From: Streptomyces armeniacus | GTDB lineage: Bacteria; Actinomycetota; Actinomycetes; Streptomycetales; Streptomycetaceae | Length of the DNA: 64,000 bases | Direction: 5' to 3' | Assembly (NCBI RefSeq): GCF_003355155.1 | Contig: NZ_CP031320.1 | Span: forward strand, 434,001 to 498,000 | In this document: positions 1-7,217 of the stretch, piece by piece | Layout of the letters: each line of letters opens with the position of its first letter | Position numbering within the stretch: position 1 is the first letter of the stretch | The notes under the pieces: model-generated | What the model saw: the letters and a program-made list of their open reading frames with translations, nothing else | Told to the model about the DNA's origin: nothing | The model's database searches: none | Translations under genes and position numbers: made by a program

Positions 1-246
1 GACGCCGGCGTTGTTGACCAGTACGTCCAGTCCGCCGTCCGCCTCGACGGCCTCCGCCGCCGCCGCGACGGACGCGTCGTCGGTGACATCGAGGACGACC
101 AGGCGCGCGCCCAGCCGCTCGGCGGCGCGGCGCCCGCGTTGGGGGTCGCGGCTGCCTGCGTAGACGGTGTGGCCGGCGGCGACGAGCCGGCGTGCGGTCT
201 CGTGGCCGAGGCCCTTGTTCGCTCCGGTGATCAGTGTGGTGGTCAT
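1..246 (-). CDS. SDR family oxidoreductase, N-terminal part only
   Basis: This is the first 82 codons of a short-chain dehydrogenase/reductase that runs off the left edge of the window. The ATG at 246-244 opens directly into the Rossmann fold. TGANKGLG near residues 8-15 is the glycine-rich NAD(P)-binding motif, and DVLVNNAG near residues 74-81 is the NNAG motif. The catalytic Tyr-Lys would lie outside the window, so the substrate cannot be judged. The gene diverges from an MmyB-like regulator at 350, with a palindrome between them at 296-316. Inference: it is the target of that regulator, as in the very similar pair at 4.7-6.5 kb. Confidence 0.9.
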   Translation of the reverse strand, partial: MTTTLITGANKGLGHETARRLVAAGHTVYAGSRDPQRGRRAAERLGARLVVLDVTDDASVAAAAEAVEADGGLDVLVNNAGV

Positions 247-295
247 GCACCGAGGCTCCGCCCGGCGGCAGGGGGCCTGCCAGTCGTCCCGTCGT

Positions 296-316
296 CCTGG
301 GACCGGTGGTACCAGG
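296..316. promoter_or_regulatory. Palindromic operator between SDR and MmyB-like regulator genes
   Basis: The arms CCTGGGACC and GGTACCAGG (8 of 9 pairs match) are separated by GGT, in the 103-bp divergent gap. The same outer arms and central CGGTG recur with identical spacing at 5570-5590, between the second MmyB/SDR pair of the window; 17 of 21 positions are identical. Regulators of this family next to SDR genes are known to bind palindromes in such gaps. Inference: this is the binding site of the 350-1192 product. Confidence 0.7.
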
Positions 317-349
317 CTCGTAGGCGGCCGCCGGTGCACACTGGTCGGC

Positions 350-1192
350 ATGGCGACGGCGGAGTTCGGACGGGCGGTGCGCCGCTGGCGGGACCGGGTG
401 CGACCGGAGGCCGCGGGGCTGCCCGCGGGCGGCGGGCACCGGCGCGCGGCCGGGCTGCGCCGCGAGGAACTGGCCCTGCTGGCCGGGGTGTCCGCGGACT
501 ACGTGACCCGGCTCGAGCAGGGCCGCGCGTCCCACCCCTCGGTGCAGGTCGTCGAGGCGCTGGCGCGGGCGCTGCGGCTTTCGCGCACCGAGCGCACGCA
601 TCTGTTCCAGCTGGCCGGGCAGGCGCCGCCGGGGCCGGAGACGGTTCCCGCGTACATCACGCCGAGCCTCCAGCGGATGCTGGACCGGATGACGGGCACG
701 CCCGTCGCGGTCTACGACGCGTCGTGGACCCTGCTCGTGGCCAACCCGCCGTACGCCGCGCTGATGGGCGATCCGTCCGGCCGGCGCGGCAACGAGCGCA
801 ACGCCGTGTGGCGCAACCTGGTCGGGCCGGGCACCCGCGTCCGGCACACGCCCGAGTCCCGGCGCGCCTTCGAGGCCGCACTGGTGGGCGACCTGCGTAC
901 GGCCGCCGCCCGCTACCCGGCCGACCGGCGGCTGCGGCGGCTGGTCGCGGAACTGCGGGTGCACGGCGACCGGTTCAGGGAGCTGTGGGACTCCGGCGCG
1001 GTCGGCCGGCAGGAGGCCGCGCGCAAGACCGTCGACCATCCGGAGGCGGGCGCGGTGACGCTGGACTGCGACGTGCTGACCGTGGCGGGCAGCGACCTGC
1101 GCGTCATGGTGTACACGGCCGAGCCGGGCACGGAGGACGCCGAACGCCTCGCGCTGATCACGGTGCTGGGCACGCAGACGCTCACGGGGTAG
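350..1192 (+). CDS. XRE/MmyB-like transcriptional regulator
   Basis: A 280-residue DNA-binding regulator. An N-terminal helix-turn-helix (about residues 25-75, with LRREELALLAGVSADYVTRLEQGR) is followed by the MmyB-like ligand-binding C-terminal domain with a PAS-like fold (about 105-270; recognisable pieces are PVAVYDASWTLLVANPPYAALMG and a terminal VMVYTAEPG-type strand). Families of this shape sit beside an SDR gene in actinomycetes and regulate it; some control antibiotic pathways such as methylenomycin. The ATG at 350 places the HTH at the usual distance; an upstream in-frame start at 167 would run through the operator. It is convergent with the TetR gene, only 40 bp from its stop. Confidence 0.88.
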   Translation: MATAEFGRAVRRWRDRVRPEAAGLPAGGGHRRAAGLRREELALLAGVSADYVTRLEQGRASHPSVQVVEALARALRLSRTERTHLFQLAGQAPPGPETVPAYITPSLQRMLDRMTGTPVAVYDASWTLLVANPPYAALMGDPSGRRGNERNAVWRNLVGPGTRVRHTPESRRAFEAALVGDLRTAAARYPADRRLRRLVAELRVHGDRFRELWDSGAVGRQEAARKTVDHPEAGAVTLDCDVLTVAGSDLRVMVYTAEPGTEDAERLALITVLGTQTLTG

Positions 1193-1232
1193 CCCTTCAC
1201 CGATCGTCTCACAACTGTGTCAGAACTGGCGG

Positions 1233-2018
1233 CTAGGTTTTGAGAACGCGGTACACCGTCGCCCGTGAGACGCCCAGCCGCGCGGCGATCTCCCCGGCCG
1301 TGTGCGCGCCGGAGGCGTACAGCGCGCGGGCGAGGTCGGCGTCGCTCCGGGAGAGCGAACGGGGCCGGCCGCCGCGCGCGGTGCGGCCCTCCGGCGCCGT
1401 ACGCGGGGCGGGCTCCGGTCCCGGTCCCGGCTCCGGTCCTGGTTCCCGCTCCGCGCTCGGGGCCGCGTCCGGCAGCAGCCGCCAGGCGCCGGTGAGCAGG
1501 TGCTCCCGCAGGACGTCGTCGGACAGGTCGGGCATCAGCGCGATCGGGTCGGTGATGGCGGAGACGGCCTGCGCGAGTGCGATCCGCTCGGCGACACCCG
1601 CGCCGGGCCCGGCCCCGGCCCCGATGCCCTCCTCCATCGTCCGCAGCAGGCGGTCGTACGAGCCGGACGGGGCCGTCGCCAGATCCCTGAACAGGGTGGC
1701 CAGCGTGCCCCGGTAGCGCAGGAAGACGTCCAGCCAGCCGGTGATCAGCGTGGCCCGCACCGCCGCGATGCCGCGGGAGTCCCGCTGGGCGACGGCCTCG
1801 GCGAGCACCGCTTCCAGCTCGTCGGTCACGGGGTCCAGCAGGCTGCCGAGGATCGCCGCCTTGGAGTCGAAGTGGTAGTAGAGCGCGGGCTTGGTGATGC
1901 CCACCCGGTCGGCGACCTCCTGCAGCGCCGTCGCGTGGTACCCGCGCTCGACGAACAGCCGCTCCGCCGCCCGGAGAATCCGCTCCCGCGTCCCCGTCCC
2001 CTGATCCGTTCCCGGCAC
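1233..2018 (-). CDS. TetR-family regulator with extra C-terminal resolvase-type HTH
   Basis: A 261-residue repressor-like protein. Residues about 8-58 form a TetR HTH (GTRERILRAAERLFVERGYHATALQEVAD, then KPALYYHFDSKAAIL). The middle is the helical ligand-binding domain. A Pro/Glu/Gly-rich linker (about 180-212) leads to a second HTH at about 217-261, beginning GRPRSLSRSD and ending GVSRATVYRVLKT, which is the C-terminal DNA-binding domain of Hin/gamma-delta serine recombinases. The GTG at 2018 is chosen because GGAGGT lies 8 bases upstream; the earlier in-frame GTG at 2054 overlaps the operator. It diverges from the ABC exporter and probably represses it and itself. The product has two predicted DNA-binding heads. 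Confidence 0.88.
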   Translation of the reverse strand: MPGTDQGTGTRERILRAAERLFVERGYHATALQEVADRVGITKPALYYHFDSKAAILGSLLDPVTDELEAVLAEAVAQRDSRGIAAVRATLITGWLDVFLRYRGTLATLFRDLATAPSGSYDRLLRTMEEGIGAGAGPGAGVAERIALAQAVSAITDPIALMPDLSDDVLREHLLTGAWRLLPDAAPSAEREPGPEPGPGPEPAPRTAPEGRTARGGRPRSLSRSDADLARALYASGAHTAGEIAARLGVSRATVYRVLKT

Positions 2019-2052
2019 CCGCTTACCTCCGTTCAGGAATACGCTACCATCC

Positions 2053-2069
2053 ACCTACCAGAGGTAAGT
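2053..2069. promoter_or_regulatory. Candidate TetR operator in exporter promoter
   Basis: The inverted repeat ACCTACC-AGA-GGTAAGT (6 of 7 pairs) lies in the 74-bp gap between the TetR gene start (2018) and the ABC ATPase start (2093), where a TetR repressor of a drug exporter normally binds. Placement and symmetry are visible; binding is inferred. Confidence 0.6.
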
Positions 2070-2092
2070 AGAACCGACGGAGGAGTACCCCT

Positions 2093-3049
2093 GTGCCCAC
2101 CAACGACCCCTCGCCCGGCGGCGAACCGGGCACCGCGATCAGCGTCCACGGCCTGGTGAAGACCTTCGGGGAGGTGAGGGCTCTCGATCAGCTGAACCTG
2201 ACGGCCCGCACCGGCGAGGTGCACGGCTTCCTCGGCCCCAACGGCGCGGGCAAGTCCACCACCATCCGCGTCCTCCTGGGCCTACTGCGCAAGGACTCCG
2301 GGCACACTGCCCTGCTCGGCGGCGACCCCTGGGACGACGCCGTCGCGCTGCACCGCAGGCTGGCCTACGTGCCCGGCGACGTGAACCTGTGGCCGAACCT
2401 GACCGGCGGCGAGGCCATCGACCTGCTGGGCACCCTCCGCGGCGGCCTCGACGAAGACCTGCGGCGCCGGCTCCTCGACCGCTTCGACCTCGACGCGGGC
2501 AAGAAGATGCGCACCTACTCCAAGGGCAACCGGCAGAAGGTCGCCCTGGTCGCCGCCTTCGCCTCGGACGTGGAGCTGTACATCCTGGACGAGCCCACCT
2601 CCGGCCTGGACCCCCTGATGGAGGCCGTCTTCCAGGAGTGCGTGCAGGAGCTGCGCCGGGACGGCAAGACCGTCCTGCTCTCCAGCCACATCCTGGCCGA
2701 GGTGGAGAAGCTGTGCGACCGCGTCAGCATCATCCGCGACGGCCGCACCGTCGAGTCCGGCACCCTCGACGAGCTGCGGCACCTGACCCGTACGGCGCTC
2801 TCGGTCGAGACCGAGACGCCACCCGACGGGCTCGGCGCACTGCCCGGCGTGCACGATCTGAGCGTCGACGGCCACCACGCCACGTTCGAGGTGGACACCG
2901 CCGAGCTGGCCCCCCTGCACCGGCACCTGGCCGGACTCGGGGTACGTGCCCTGACCAGCGCGCCGCCCACACTGGAGGAACTGTTCCTGCGCCACTACGG
3001 CGATCCGTCGGCGACGGCTCGGGAGACGGCCCCGGCGGGTGCGCGGTGA
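2093..3049 (+). CDS. ABC exporter ATP-binding protein (DrrA-like)
   Basis: A 318-residue ATPase that would power the permease encoded next. Visible motifs are Walker [10 protein letters not shown] (about residues 47-55), the YSKGNRQKV variant of the ABC signature found in this exporter subfamily instead of LSGGQ, Walker [15 protein letters not shown], and the switch His in LLSSHIL. The C-terminal about 90 residues form the extra domain common in DrrA-type drug ATPases. The GTG start at 2093 has GGAGGAG about 8 bases upstream. The stop overlaps the permease GTG by 4 bases (GTGA), indicating translational coupling. Family members export polyketide-type antibiotics; the substrate here is unknown. 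Confidence 0.93.
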   Translation: MPTNDPSPGGEPGTAISVHGLVKTFGEVRALDQLNLTARTGEVHGFLGPNGAGKSTTIRVLLGLLRKDSGHTALLGGDPWDDAVALHRRLAYVPGDVNLWPNLTGGEAIDLLGTLRGGLDEDLRRRLLDRFDLDAGKKMRTYSKGNRQKVALVAAFASDVELYILDEPTSGLDPLMEAVFQECVQELRRDGKTVLLSSHILAEVEKLCDRVSIIRDGRTVESGTLDELRHLTRTALSVETETPPDGLGALPGVHDLSVDGHHATFEVDTAELAPLHRHLAGLGVRALTSAPPTLEELFLRHYGDPSATARETAPAGAR

Positions 3050-4674
3050 GCGGCCTGACGGCGACCGGTGTGCTGACCCGGCTCGCCCTGCGCCGCGACC
3101 GTATCCGGCTGCCGGTCTGGCTGCTCGCGCTCACCGCGCTGCCCGCCTCCATCGCGGACAGCATCACCGGGCTGTACGACACCCCCGCCGACCGCCTGGA
3201 GAACGCGCAGGTCCGCGCGGACAACGTGGTCACCCGCGCGTTCACCGGCCCGGCACCCGGGAGCAGTTCAGGGGCACTGAGCGTGTCCGAGGGGCTGGTG
3301 TTCACCTGCGTGCTCGTCGCGCTGATGAACATCCTGCTGGTCGTCCGGCACACCCGGCAGAACGAGGAACTGGGCCGCTCGGAACTGGTCGGCTCCGCCG
3401 CCGTGGGCAGGCACGCCGGACTGACCGCGGCCCTGTTGGTCGCCGCTCTCGCCAACGTACTGCTCGCCGCGTTCAGCGCCCTCGCCCTCGCCGGTACGGG
3501 GCTGCCCGCCGCCGGTTCGGTGCTGACGGGCGCTGCCCTCGGCGGTGTCGGGCTGGCCTTCGCCGGGATCGCGGCGGTCGCCGCGCAGCTGACCGACGGC
3601 GCCCGCGCCGCCTCCGGGCTGGCCGCGATCGTGCTCGCCGGCACCTTCCTGCTGCGCGCCGCAGGCGACGCCTTCGGCACCACGGGCCCGGACGGCAGCA
3701 CCGTCGACCCGGCCTGGCCGAGCTGGACTTCACCGCTGGGCTGGGGCCAGCAGCTGCGCCCCTACGGCGACGGCCGACTGTGGCCGCTGGCGCTACTCCT
3801 GGTCTTCGCCCTGATCACCACCTCGCTCGCCGTCTGGCTCAGCGTCCACCGCGACGTCGGCACCGGCATGCTGCCCGCCCGCCGCGGCGCACTGCGGGCG
3901 CGGCCCGCCATGCTCCGCCCCCTCGGGCTGGTCTGGCGGCTCCAACGTGGCGTGCTGCTCGGCTGGATGGCGGGCATCGCGGTCTTCGGCGCCGTCTTCG
4001 GTGGCATCGGCGACCAGGTCGAGGACCTCTTCGGCAGCGAGAAGAGCGCCGACTTCGTACGCGACCTGGGCGGCGAAGGCAGCCTGGTGGACGCCTACTT
4101 CGCCGGCATGACGGGCCTCCTCGGAGTGATCGTCGCCGGCTTCGCCGTTCAGGCACTGCTCCGCCTGCGCACCGACGAGGAGAACGGCCCCACCGAGGCC
4201 GTCCTCGCCACCGCCGTAAGCCGACCCCACTGGCTGCTCGCCCACGCCGTTGCCGCCGTCCTCGGCACCGTACTGGTCCTCGCCGTCCTGGGACTGAGCA
4301 CCGGCCTCGCCTACGGCGCGGTCTCCCACGACATGAGCGGCGCCCTCAGCGACCTGCTCAAGACAACGCTGGCCCAACTCGCGCCGACACTCGTCCTGGC
4401 CGGCCTCGCACTCGCCGTCTTCGGACTCCTGCCACGGCTGACAGCGGCACTGGCATGGGCGGCGTTCACCGTCTGCCTGGTCATCGGCCAGTTCGGAGCA
4501 CTCCTCGAACTGCCCGACACACTCATCGACATCTCCCCCTACAGCCACCTCCCCGACCTCCCCGCCGAACCGCTGACAGTGATGCCGCTGCTGGCCATGA
4601 CCGCACTCGCCGCCGCACTGGCCACCGCCGGAGTGCTCGGCTTCCGCCGCCGCGACCTCGCCTCCGGCGGCTGA
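3046..4674 (+). CDS. ABC exporter permease (antibiotic exporter type)
   Basis: A 542-residue membrane protein with about twelve hydrophobic segments in two similar halves of about six, the layout of the 'exporter of polyketide antibiotics' family. Examples are the [17 protein letters not shown] and [16 protein letters not shown] stretches. The GTG at 3046 overlaps the ATPase stop, so the two are translated together. One long polypeptide here replaces the usual pair of six-helix permeases. With the TetR gene on the other side of the operator this is a compact self- or xeno-resistance unit. The stop lies inside the first copy of a 26-bp duplication. Confidence 0.9.
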   Translation: MSGLTATGVLTRLALRRDRIRLPVWLLALTALPASIADSITGLYDTPADRLENAQVRADNVVTRAFTGPAPGSSSGALSVSEGLVFTCVLVALMNILLVVRHTRQNEELGRSELVGSAAVGRHAGLTAALLVAALANVLLAAFSALALAGTGLPAAGSVLTGAALGGVGLAFAGIAAVAAQLTDGARAASGLAAIVLAGTFLLRAAGDAFGTTGPDGSTVDPAWPSWTSPLGWGQQLRPYGDGRLWPLALLLVFALITTSLAVWLSVHRDVGTGMLPARRGALRARPAMLRPLGLVWRLQRGVLLGWMAGIAVFGAVFGGIGDQVEDLFGSEKSADFVRDLGGEGSLVDAYFAGMTGLLGVIVAGFAVQALLRLRTDEENGPTEAVLATAVSRPHWLLAHAVAAVLGTVLVLAVLGLSTGLAYGAVSHDMSGALSDLLKTTLAQLAPTLVLAGLALAVFGLLPRLTAALAWAAFTVCLVIGQFGALLELPDTLIDISPYSHLPDLPAEPLTVMPLLAMTALAAALATAGVLGFRRRDLASGG

Positions 4675-4719
4675 GCCGTTCAGGCCTCGCGGCCGGCTGA
4701 GCCGTTCAGGCCTCGCGGC
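4669..4719. repeat. Tandem 26-bp duplication at two convergent stop codons
   Basis: The same 25 bases occur at 4669-4693 and 4695-4719. Each copy holds a TGA for the plus-strand permease frame and a TCA (TGA on the minus strand) for the facing regulator. The permease stops in copy 1 (4672-4674) and the regulator stops in copy 2 (4706-4708). Each copy also contains GGCC-type dyads, so it may also act as a weak two-way terminator. Confidence 0.85.
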
Positions 4720-5536
4720 GCGTGGTGGCGGCGAGGGTGCCGAGGAGGGTCAGGGCCTCGGCCGAGGGCGAGCCGGGTTCGGCGTGGTAGACGACGAGTT
4801 CCTGGCCGGGGCTGGAGCGGACGTCGAACGTCTGCATGGTGAGGGTCAGCGTCCCGACGTCGCGGTGGCCGAAGCGCTTGCGGTCGAGGGCCTTGCCGCG
4901 GGCGTCGTGGCGGGCCCACAGCCCGGCGAACTCGGGGCTGCTGTCGAGCAGTTCGGTCAGCACCTCCCGTACTCGCGGGTCGTCGGGCGCGTGCCCGTGG
5001 CCGAGCCGGAAACCGGCGACCGCGTTGCGCGCGACGTCGTGCCATTCCCGGAAGAACGTCCTGGCGCCGGGGTCGGTGAACACGGTGTGCAGGAGGTTGC
5101 GCGAGTGCGCCCAGTCGTGGAAGAGGGCGTCGGCGATGGCGTTCGACGCCAGCAGGTCGTACGCGCGGTTGTAGACAACGGCCGGGTTGTCCGGCCAGGC
5201 GGCCATGAGCTGCAGCAGGCTCGGGTCGACGCGGTCGTCCACGGCGACGGCCCGGGTCCGCGGGCTGAGCCCGGCCAGCCGGAACAGGTGCTGCCGTGCG
5301 TCCTCGCCGAGCCGCAGCGCGACCGCGAGCGCGTCGATCACCTGCGCCGAGGGCGTACGTTCGCGGCCCTGCTCCAGCCGGATGTAGTAGTCGACACTGA
5401 CCCCGGCCAGCAGGGCCACCTCCTCGCGCCGCAGGCCGGGCACGCGGCGGTGACCGGTGCTGGGCAGGTTCGCCTCGCCCGGGCTGACCCGGGCCCGGCG
5501 GGCGCTGAGGTAGGCGCCGAGTTCGGACCGTGCCAT
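4706..5536 (-). CDS. XRE/MmyB-like transcriptional regulator
   Basis: A 276-residue protein. The N-terminal HTH spans about residues 30-75 (VPGLRREEVALLAGVSVDYYIRLEQGRE) and the MmyB-like PAS-fold domain about 105-265 (AVVYNRAYDLLASNAIADALF and a late ELVVYHAEPGS strand). The ATG at 5536 gives the usual short lead-in to the HTH; longer readings to 5701 would run through the operator and into the divergent SDR gene. It diverges from the SDR gene at 5638 across a perfect palindrome, which predicts that it controls that SDR and itself. It is a paralogue of the 350-1192 product, with the same SDR neighbourhood. Confidence 0.9.
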   Translation of the reverse strand: MARSELGAYLSARRARVSPGEANLPSTGHRRVPGLRREEVALLAGVSVDYYIRLEQGRERTPSAQVIDALAVALRLGEDARQHLFRLAGLSPRTRAVAVDDRVDPSLLQLMAAWPDNPAVVYNRAYDLLASNAIADALFHDWAHSRNLLHTVFTDPGARTFFREWHDVARNAVAGFRLGHGHAPDDPRVREVLTELLDSSPEFAGLWARHDARGKALDRKRFGHRDVGTLTLTMQTFDVRSSPGQELVVYHAEPGSPSAEALTLLGTLAATTRREA

Positions 5537-5560
5537 GCCCGCATCGTACGGCCGCCCCGG

Positions 5561-5599
5561 CACGGTCTTCCTGGGTGCGGTGCTCCCAGGAAGACCGTG
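5561..5599. promoter_or_regulatory. Perfect 15-bp inverted repeat operator between MmyB-like and SDR genes
   Basis: The arms CACGGTCTTCCTGGG (5561-5575) and its exact complement (5585-5599) flank a 9-base spacer, in the 101-bp gap between the divergent starts at 5536 and 5638. The inner 21 bp (5570-5590) match the palindrome at 296-316. A 15/15 palindrome at this position is strong evidence for a dimer-binding site. That the binder is the adjacent regulator is inferred from family precedent. Confidence 0.82.
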
Positions 5600-5637
5600 G
5601 CCTCCCACATCGCGGGCCGTACGGCGATCGTCGTGGC

Positions 5638-6468
5638 ATGCCGACGAACCCAATGGATCAGACGAACCAGTTGAACCAGGCAAATACGATATCTGCGACA
5701 AGTGGCACTGGCCCGGACCGCGGCCCTGCCGCCGCCCGCAAGGTCGTGCTCGTGACCGGCGCCAGCAGCGGCATCGGGGAGGCCGTCGCCGCCCGCACGG
5801 CCGGCGACGGGCACCACGTCGTCGCGGGCGCCCGGCGCACCGACCGGCTACACGCGCTGGCCGAGCGCACCGCGGAGGCGGCGGCCCGTTCCGGCGGCAG
5901 CCTCCACCCCGTACGGCTCGACGTGACCGACCGGGCGGACGTGGCCGCCTTCGTGGGCTCCGCCCGCGAACGGTTCGGCCGGGTCGACGTCCTCGTCGGC
6001 AACGCCGGCGTCATGCCGCTGTCCCGCCTGGACGCCCTGCACACGGACGAGTGGGACCGGATGATCGACGTGAACGTACGCGGTCTGCTGCACGGGATCG
6101 CCGCCGCCCTGCCGGTGTTCACCGCCCAGGGCTCGGGGCACTTCGTGACGGTCGCCAGCACCGGAGCCCACGAGGTGGTGCCGACCGGCGCGGTGTACTG
6201 CGCCACGAAGTACGCCGCCTGGGCCCTCACCGAAGGGCTGCGCCTGGAGTGCGACCCCTCGGTACGGGTCACGACCGTCTCGCCCGGAGTGGTCACCTCC
6301 GAACTCGCCGACTCCATCACCGACGAGTACACGGCACAGGTGATGCGCGAGTACCGCGCGCACGCCATCCCCCCGGAAGCCGTCGCCGGGGCCGTGTCGT
6401 ACGCGCTCGCCCAGCCCGCGGACGTCGACGTGAACGAGATCGTCGTACGGCCGGTCCGGCAGCGCTGA
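5638..6468 (+). CDS. SDR family NAD(P)-dependent oxidoreductase
   Basis: A 276-residue classical SDR. After a Gln/Asn-rich lead of about 30 residues comes VLVTGASSGIGEAVA (cofactor binding), then LVGNAGVMPLSRLDALHTDEWDRMIDVN (NAG motif) and the catalytic Tyr-Lys in YCATKYA, with the Ser in TVASTGA. This fits the YdfG/serine-dehydrogenase-like group often annotated only as SDR. The ATG at 5638 is used; the in-frame ATG at 5653 is possible and would shorten the odd N-terminus. It is divergently controlled with the MmyB-like gene. The substrate is unknown. Confidence 0.9.
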   Translation: MPTNPMDQTNQLNQANTISATSGTGPDRGPAAARKVVLVTGASSGIGEAVAARTAGDGHHVVAGARRTDRLHALAERTAEAAARSGGSLHPVRLDVTDRADVAAFVGSARERFGRVDVLVGNAGVMPLSRLDALHTDEWDRMIDVNVRGLLHGIAAALPVFTAQGSGHFVTVASTGAHEVVPTGAVYCATKYAAWALTEGLRLECDPSVRVTTVSPGVVTSELADSITDEYTAQVMREYRAHAIPPEAVAGAVSYALAQPADVDVNEIVVRPVRQR

Positions 6469-6504
6469 CCGCGGAACGGAACGCATCCGCAGGAGAAGGA
6501 AGCC

Positions 6505-6657
6505 ATGAGCGGCACCACCGCCCCGTACGCCGCCCCGGCCGCCTGGGACAACACCGGACGCGTCGCCGCCGTCACCGGAGCCGCCCGCGGCATCGTGATG
6601 GAGGCCGGCGGCCCTGGTGGCGCGGCGTGCGGCGGGTGGTGCGCGGGCGCGTGCTGA
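6505..6657 (+). pseudogene. SDR gene remnant (first ~30 codons only)
   Basis: Fifty codons starting at ATG 6505, behind a good ribosome site (AGGAGAAGGA), read into TGRVAAVTGAARGI, the opening strand and glycine motif of an SDR. The reading then turns into Gly/Ala/Cys-rich sequence and stops at 6657. Nothing SDR-like resumes downstream. It looks like a second SDR gene of this operon whose body has been deleted, leaving its translation start. It might still yield a 50-residue peptide. Confidence 0.6.
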
Positions 6658-6720
6658 CTCGCGGGTCAGAAGAGGGCTCGGGGTGCGTTGCCCGGGCCGC
6701 GGCGGGTCGTTGGACAGGGC

Positions 6721-7029
6721 ATGGAGGCATTCGCTGACGAACCGTTGCGTGCGCCGGCCGCCGTCCAGCAGGCGGGCGCCCGTCTGCCGGAGGCGCCGCC
6801 GTACGACGACGGCACGGGAACGTCCGGCACGGTACGGGCCACCGGCGCCGTACCGGCCGCCGGGGAGGAACGGTTCCGCGACGGGGCGGACGGCACGCCC
6901 GCCAGAGCGGCGGTCGGCACCGCCGCGGCCCGCGCCGTCGCCGGCGCCCTGGAGCTCAGCCGGATCGTGATGGTGTCCATCGCGGTCGCGGTGATTTTCG
7001 CGGGCGCGGCGGCCGTCCTCGCCGGCTGA
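6721..7029 (+). CDS. Small predicted membrane protein, unrecognised
   Basis: A 102-residue frame with high third-position GC and one hydrophobic segment at the very C-terminus (IVMVSIAVAVIFAGAAAVLAG). The rest is Pro/Ala/Gly-rich and probably disordered. The arrangement suggests a tail-anchored protein. The ribosome site is weak (GGACAGGG). No family is recognised. A competing minus-strand frame covers the same DNA, so the call rests mainly on codon composition and the clean terminal helix. Confidence 0.4.
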   Translation: MEAFADEPLRAPAAVQQAGARLPEAPPYDDGTGTSGTVRATGAVPAAGEERFRDGADGTPARAAVGTAAARAVAGALELSRIVMVSIAVAVIFAGAAAVLAG

Positions 7030-7047
7030 GCCGCGCACCCCGGTCCG

Positions 7048-7069
7048 GCCCGCCCGGCGTTTGAGGAAC
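7048..7069. repeat. Streptomyces-type intergenic repeat (GCCC..CCGGCG.TTGAGGA)
   Basis: This short element resembles the reverse complement of 14682-14702 (about 18 of 21 positions). Motifs of the form GCCCGTCCGGCGATTGAGGAC are scattered through Streptomyces intergenic regions, usually just after genes. Here it follows the small membrane-protein gene. Confidence 0.5.
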
Positions 7070-7143
7070 GGCTCTCGGCCACGAAGCACGCGTACGGGAC
7101 CCCGCACCGTGCCCCCTCTGCGACCGTTGGGTTTTCCCCGTGT

Positions 7144-7165
7144 CAGAGGTCTCTACAACGATGTA
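7144..7165. promoter_or_regulatory. Candidate operator upstream of GH2-ABC operon
   Basis: TACA-ACGA-TGTA (7154-7165) is a small palindrome of the size bound by LacI/GntR-type sugar regulators, about 50 bp before the GH2 start. Bases 7144-7157 also resemble the GntR-type sites at 41604 and 45231 over CAGAGGTC, but the second half differs. No regulator gene is adjacent. This is suggestive only. Confidence 0.3.
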
Positions 7166-7217
7166 AGCCTGTGCTGCAATGAGTTCGCCCGCGAGAACCA
7201 GCCAGCCAGGAGAGCTG

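Noticed and set aside
2018..2054. GTG at 2054 as start of the TetR gene
   Set aside because: It would overlap the palindrome and lacks a ribosome site, whereas GTG 2018 has GGAGGT at ideal spacing.
7144..7157. A fourth GntR/FadR operator ahead of the GH2 operon
   Set aside because: The match to CAGAGGTCARACCA covers only the first half, and the dyad needed for a dimer is missing.
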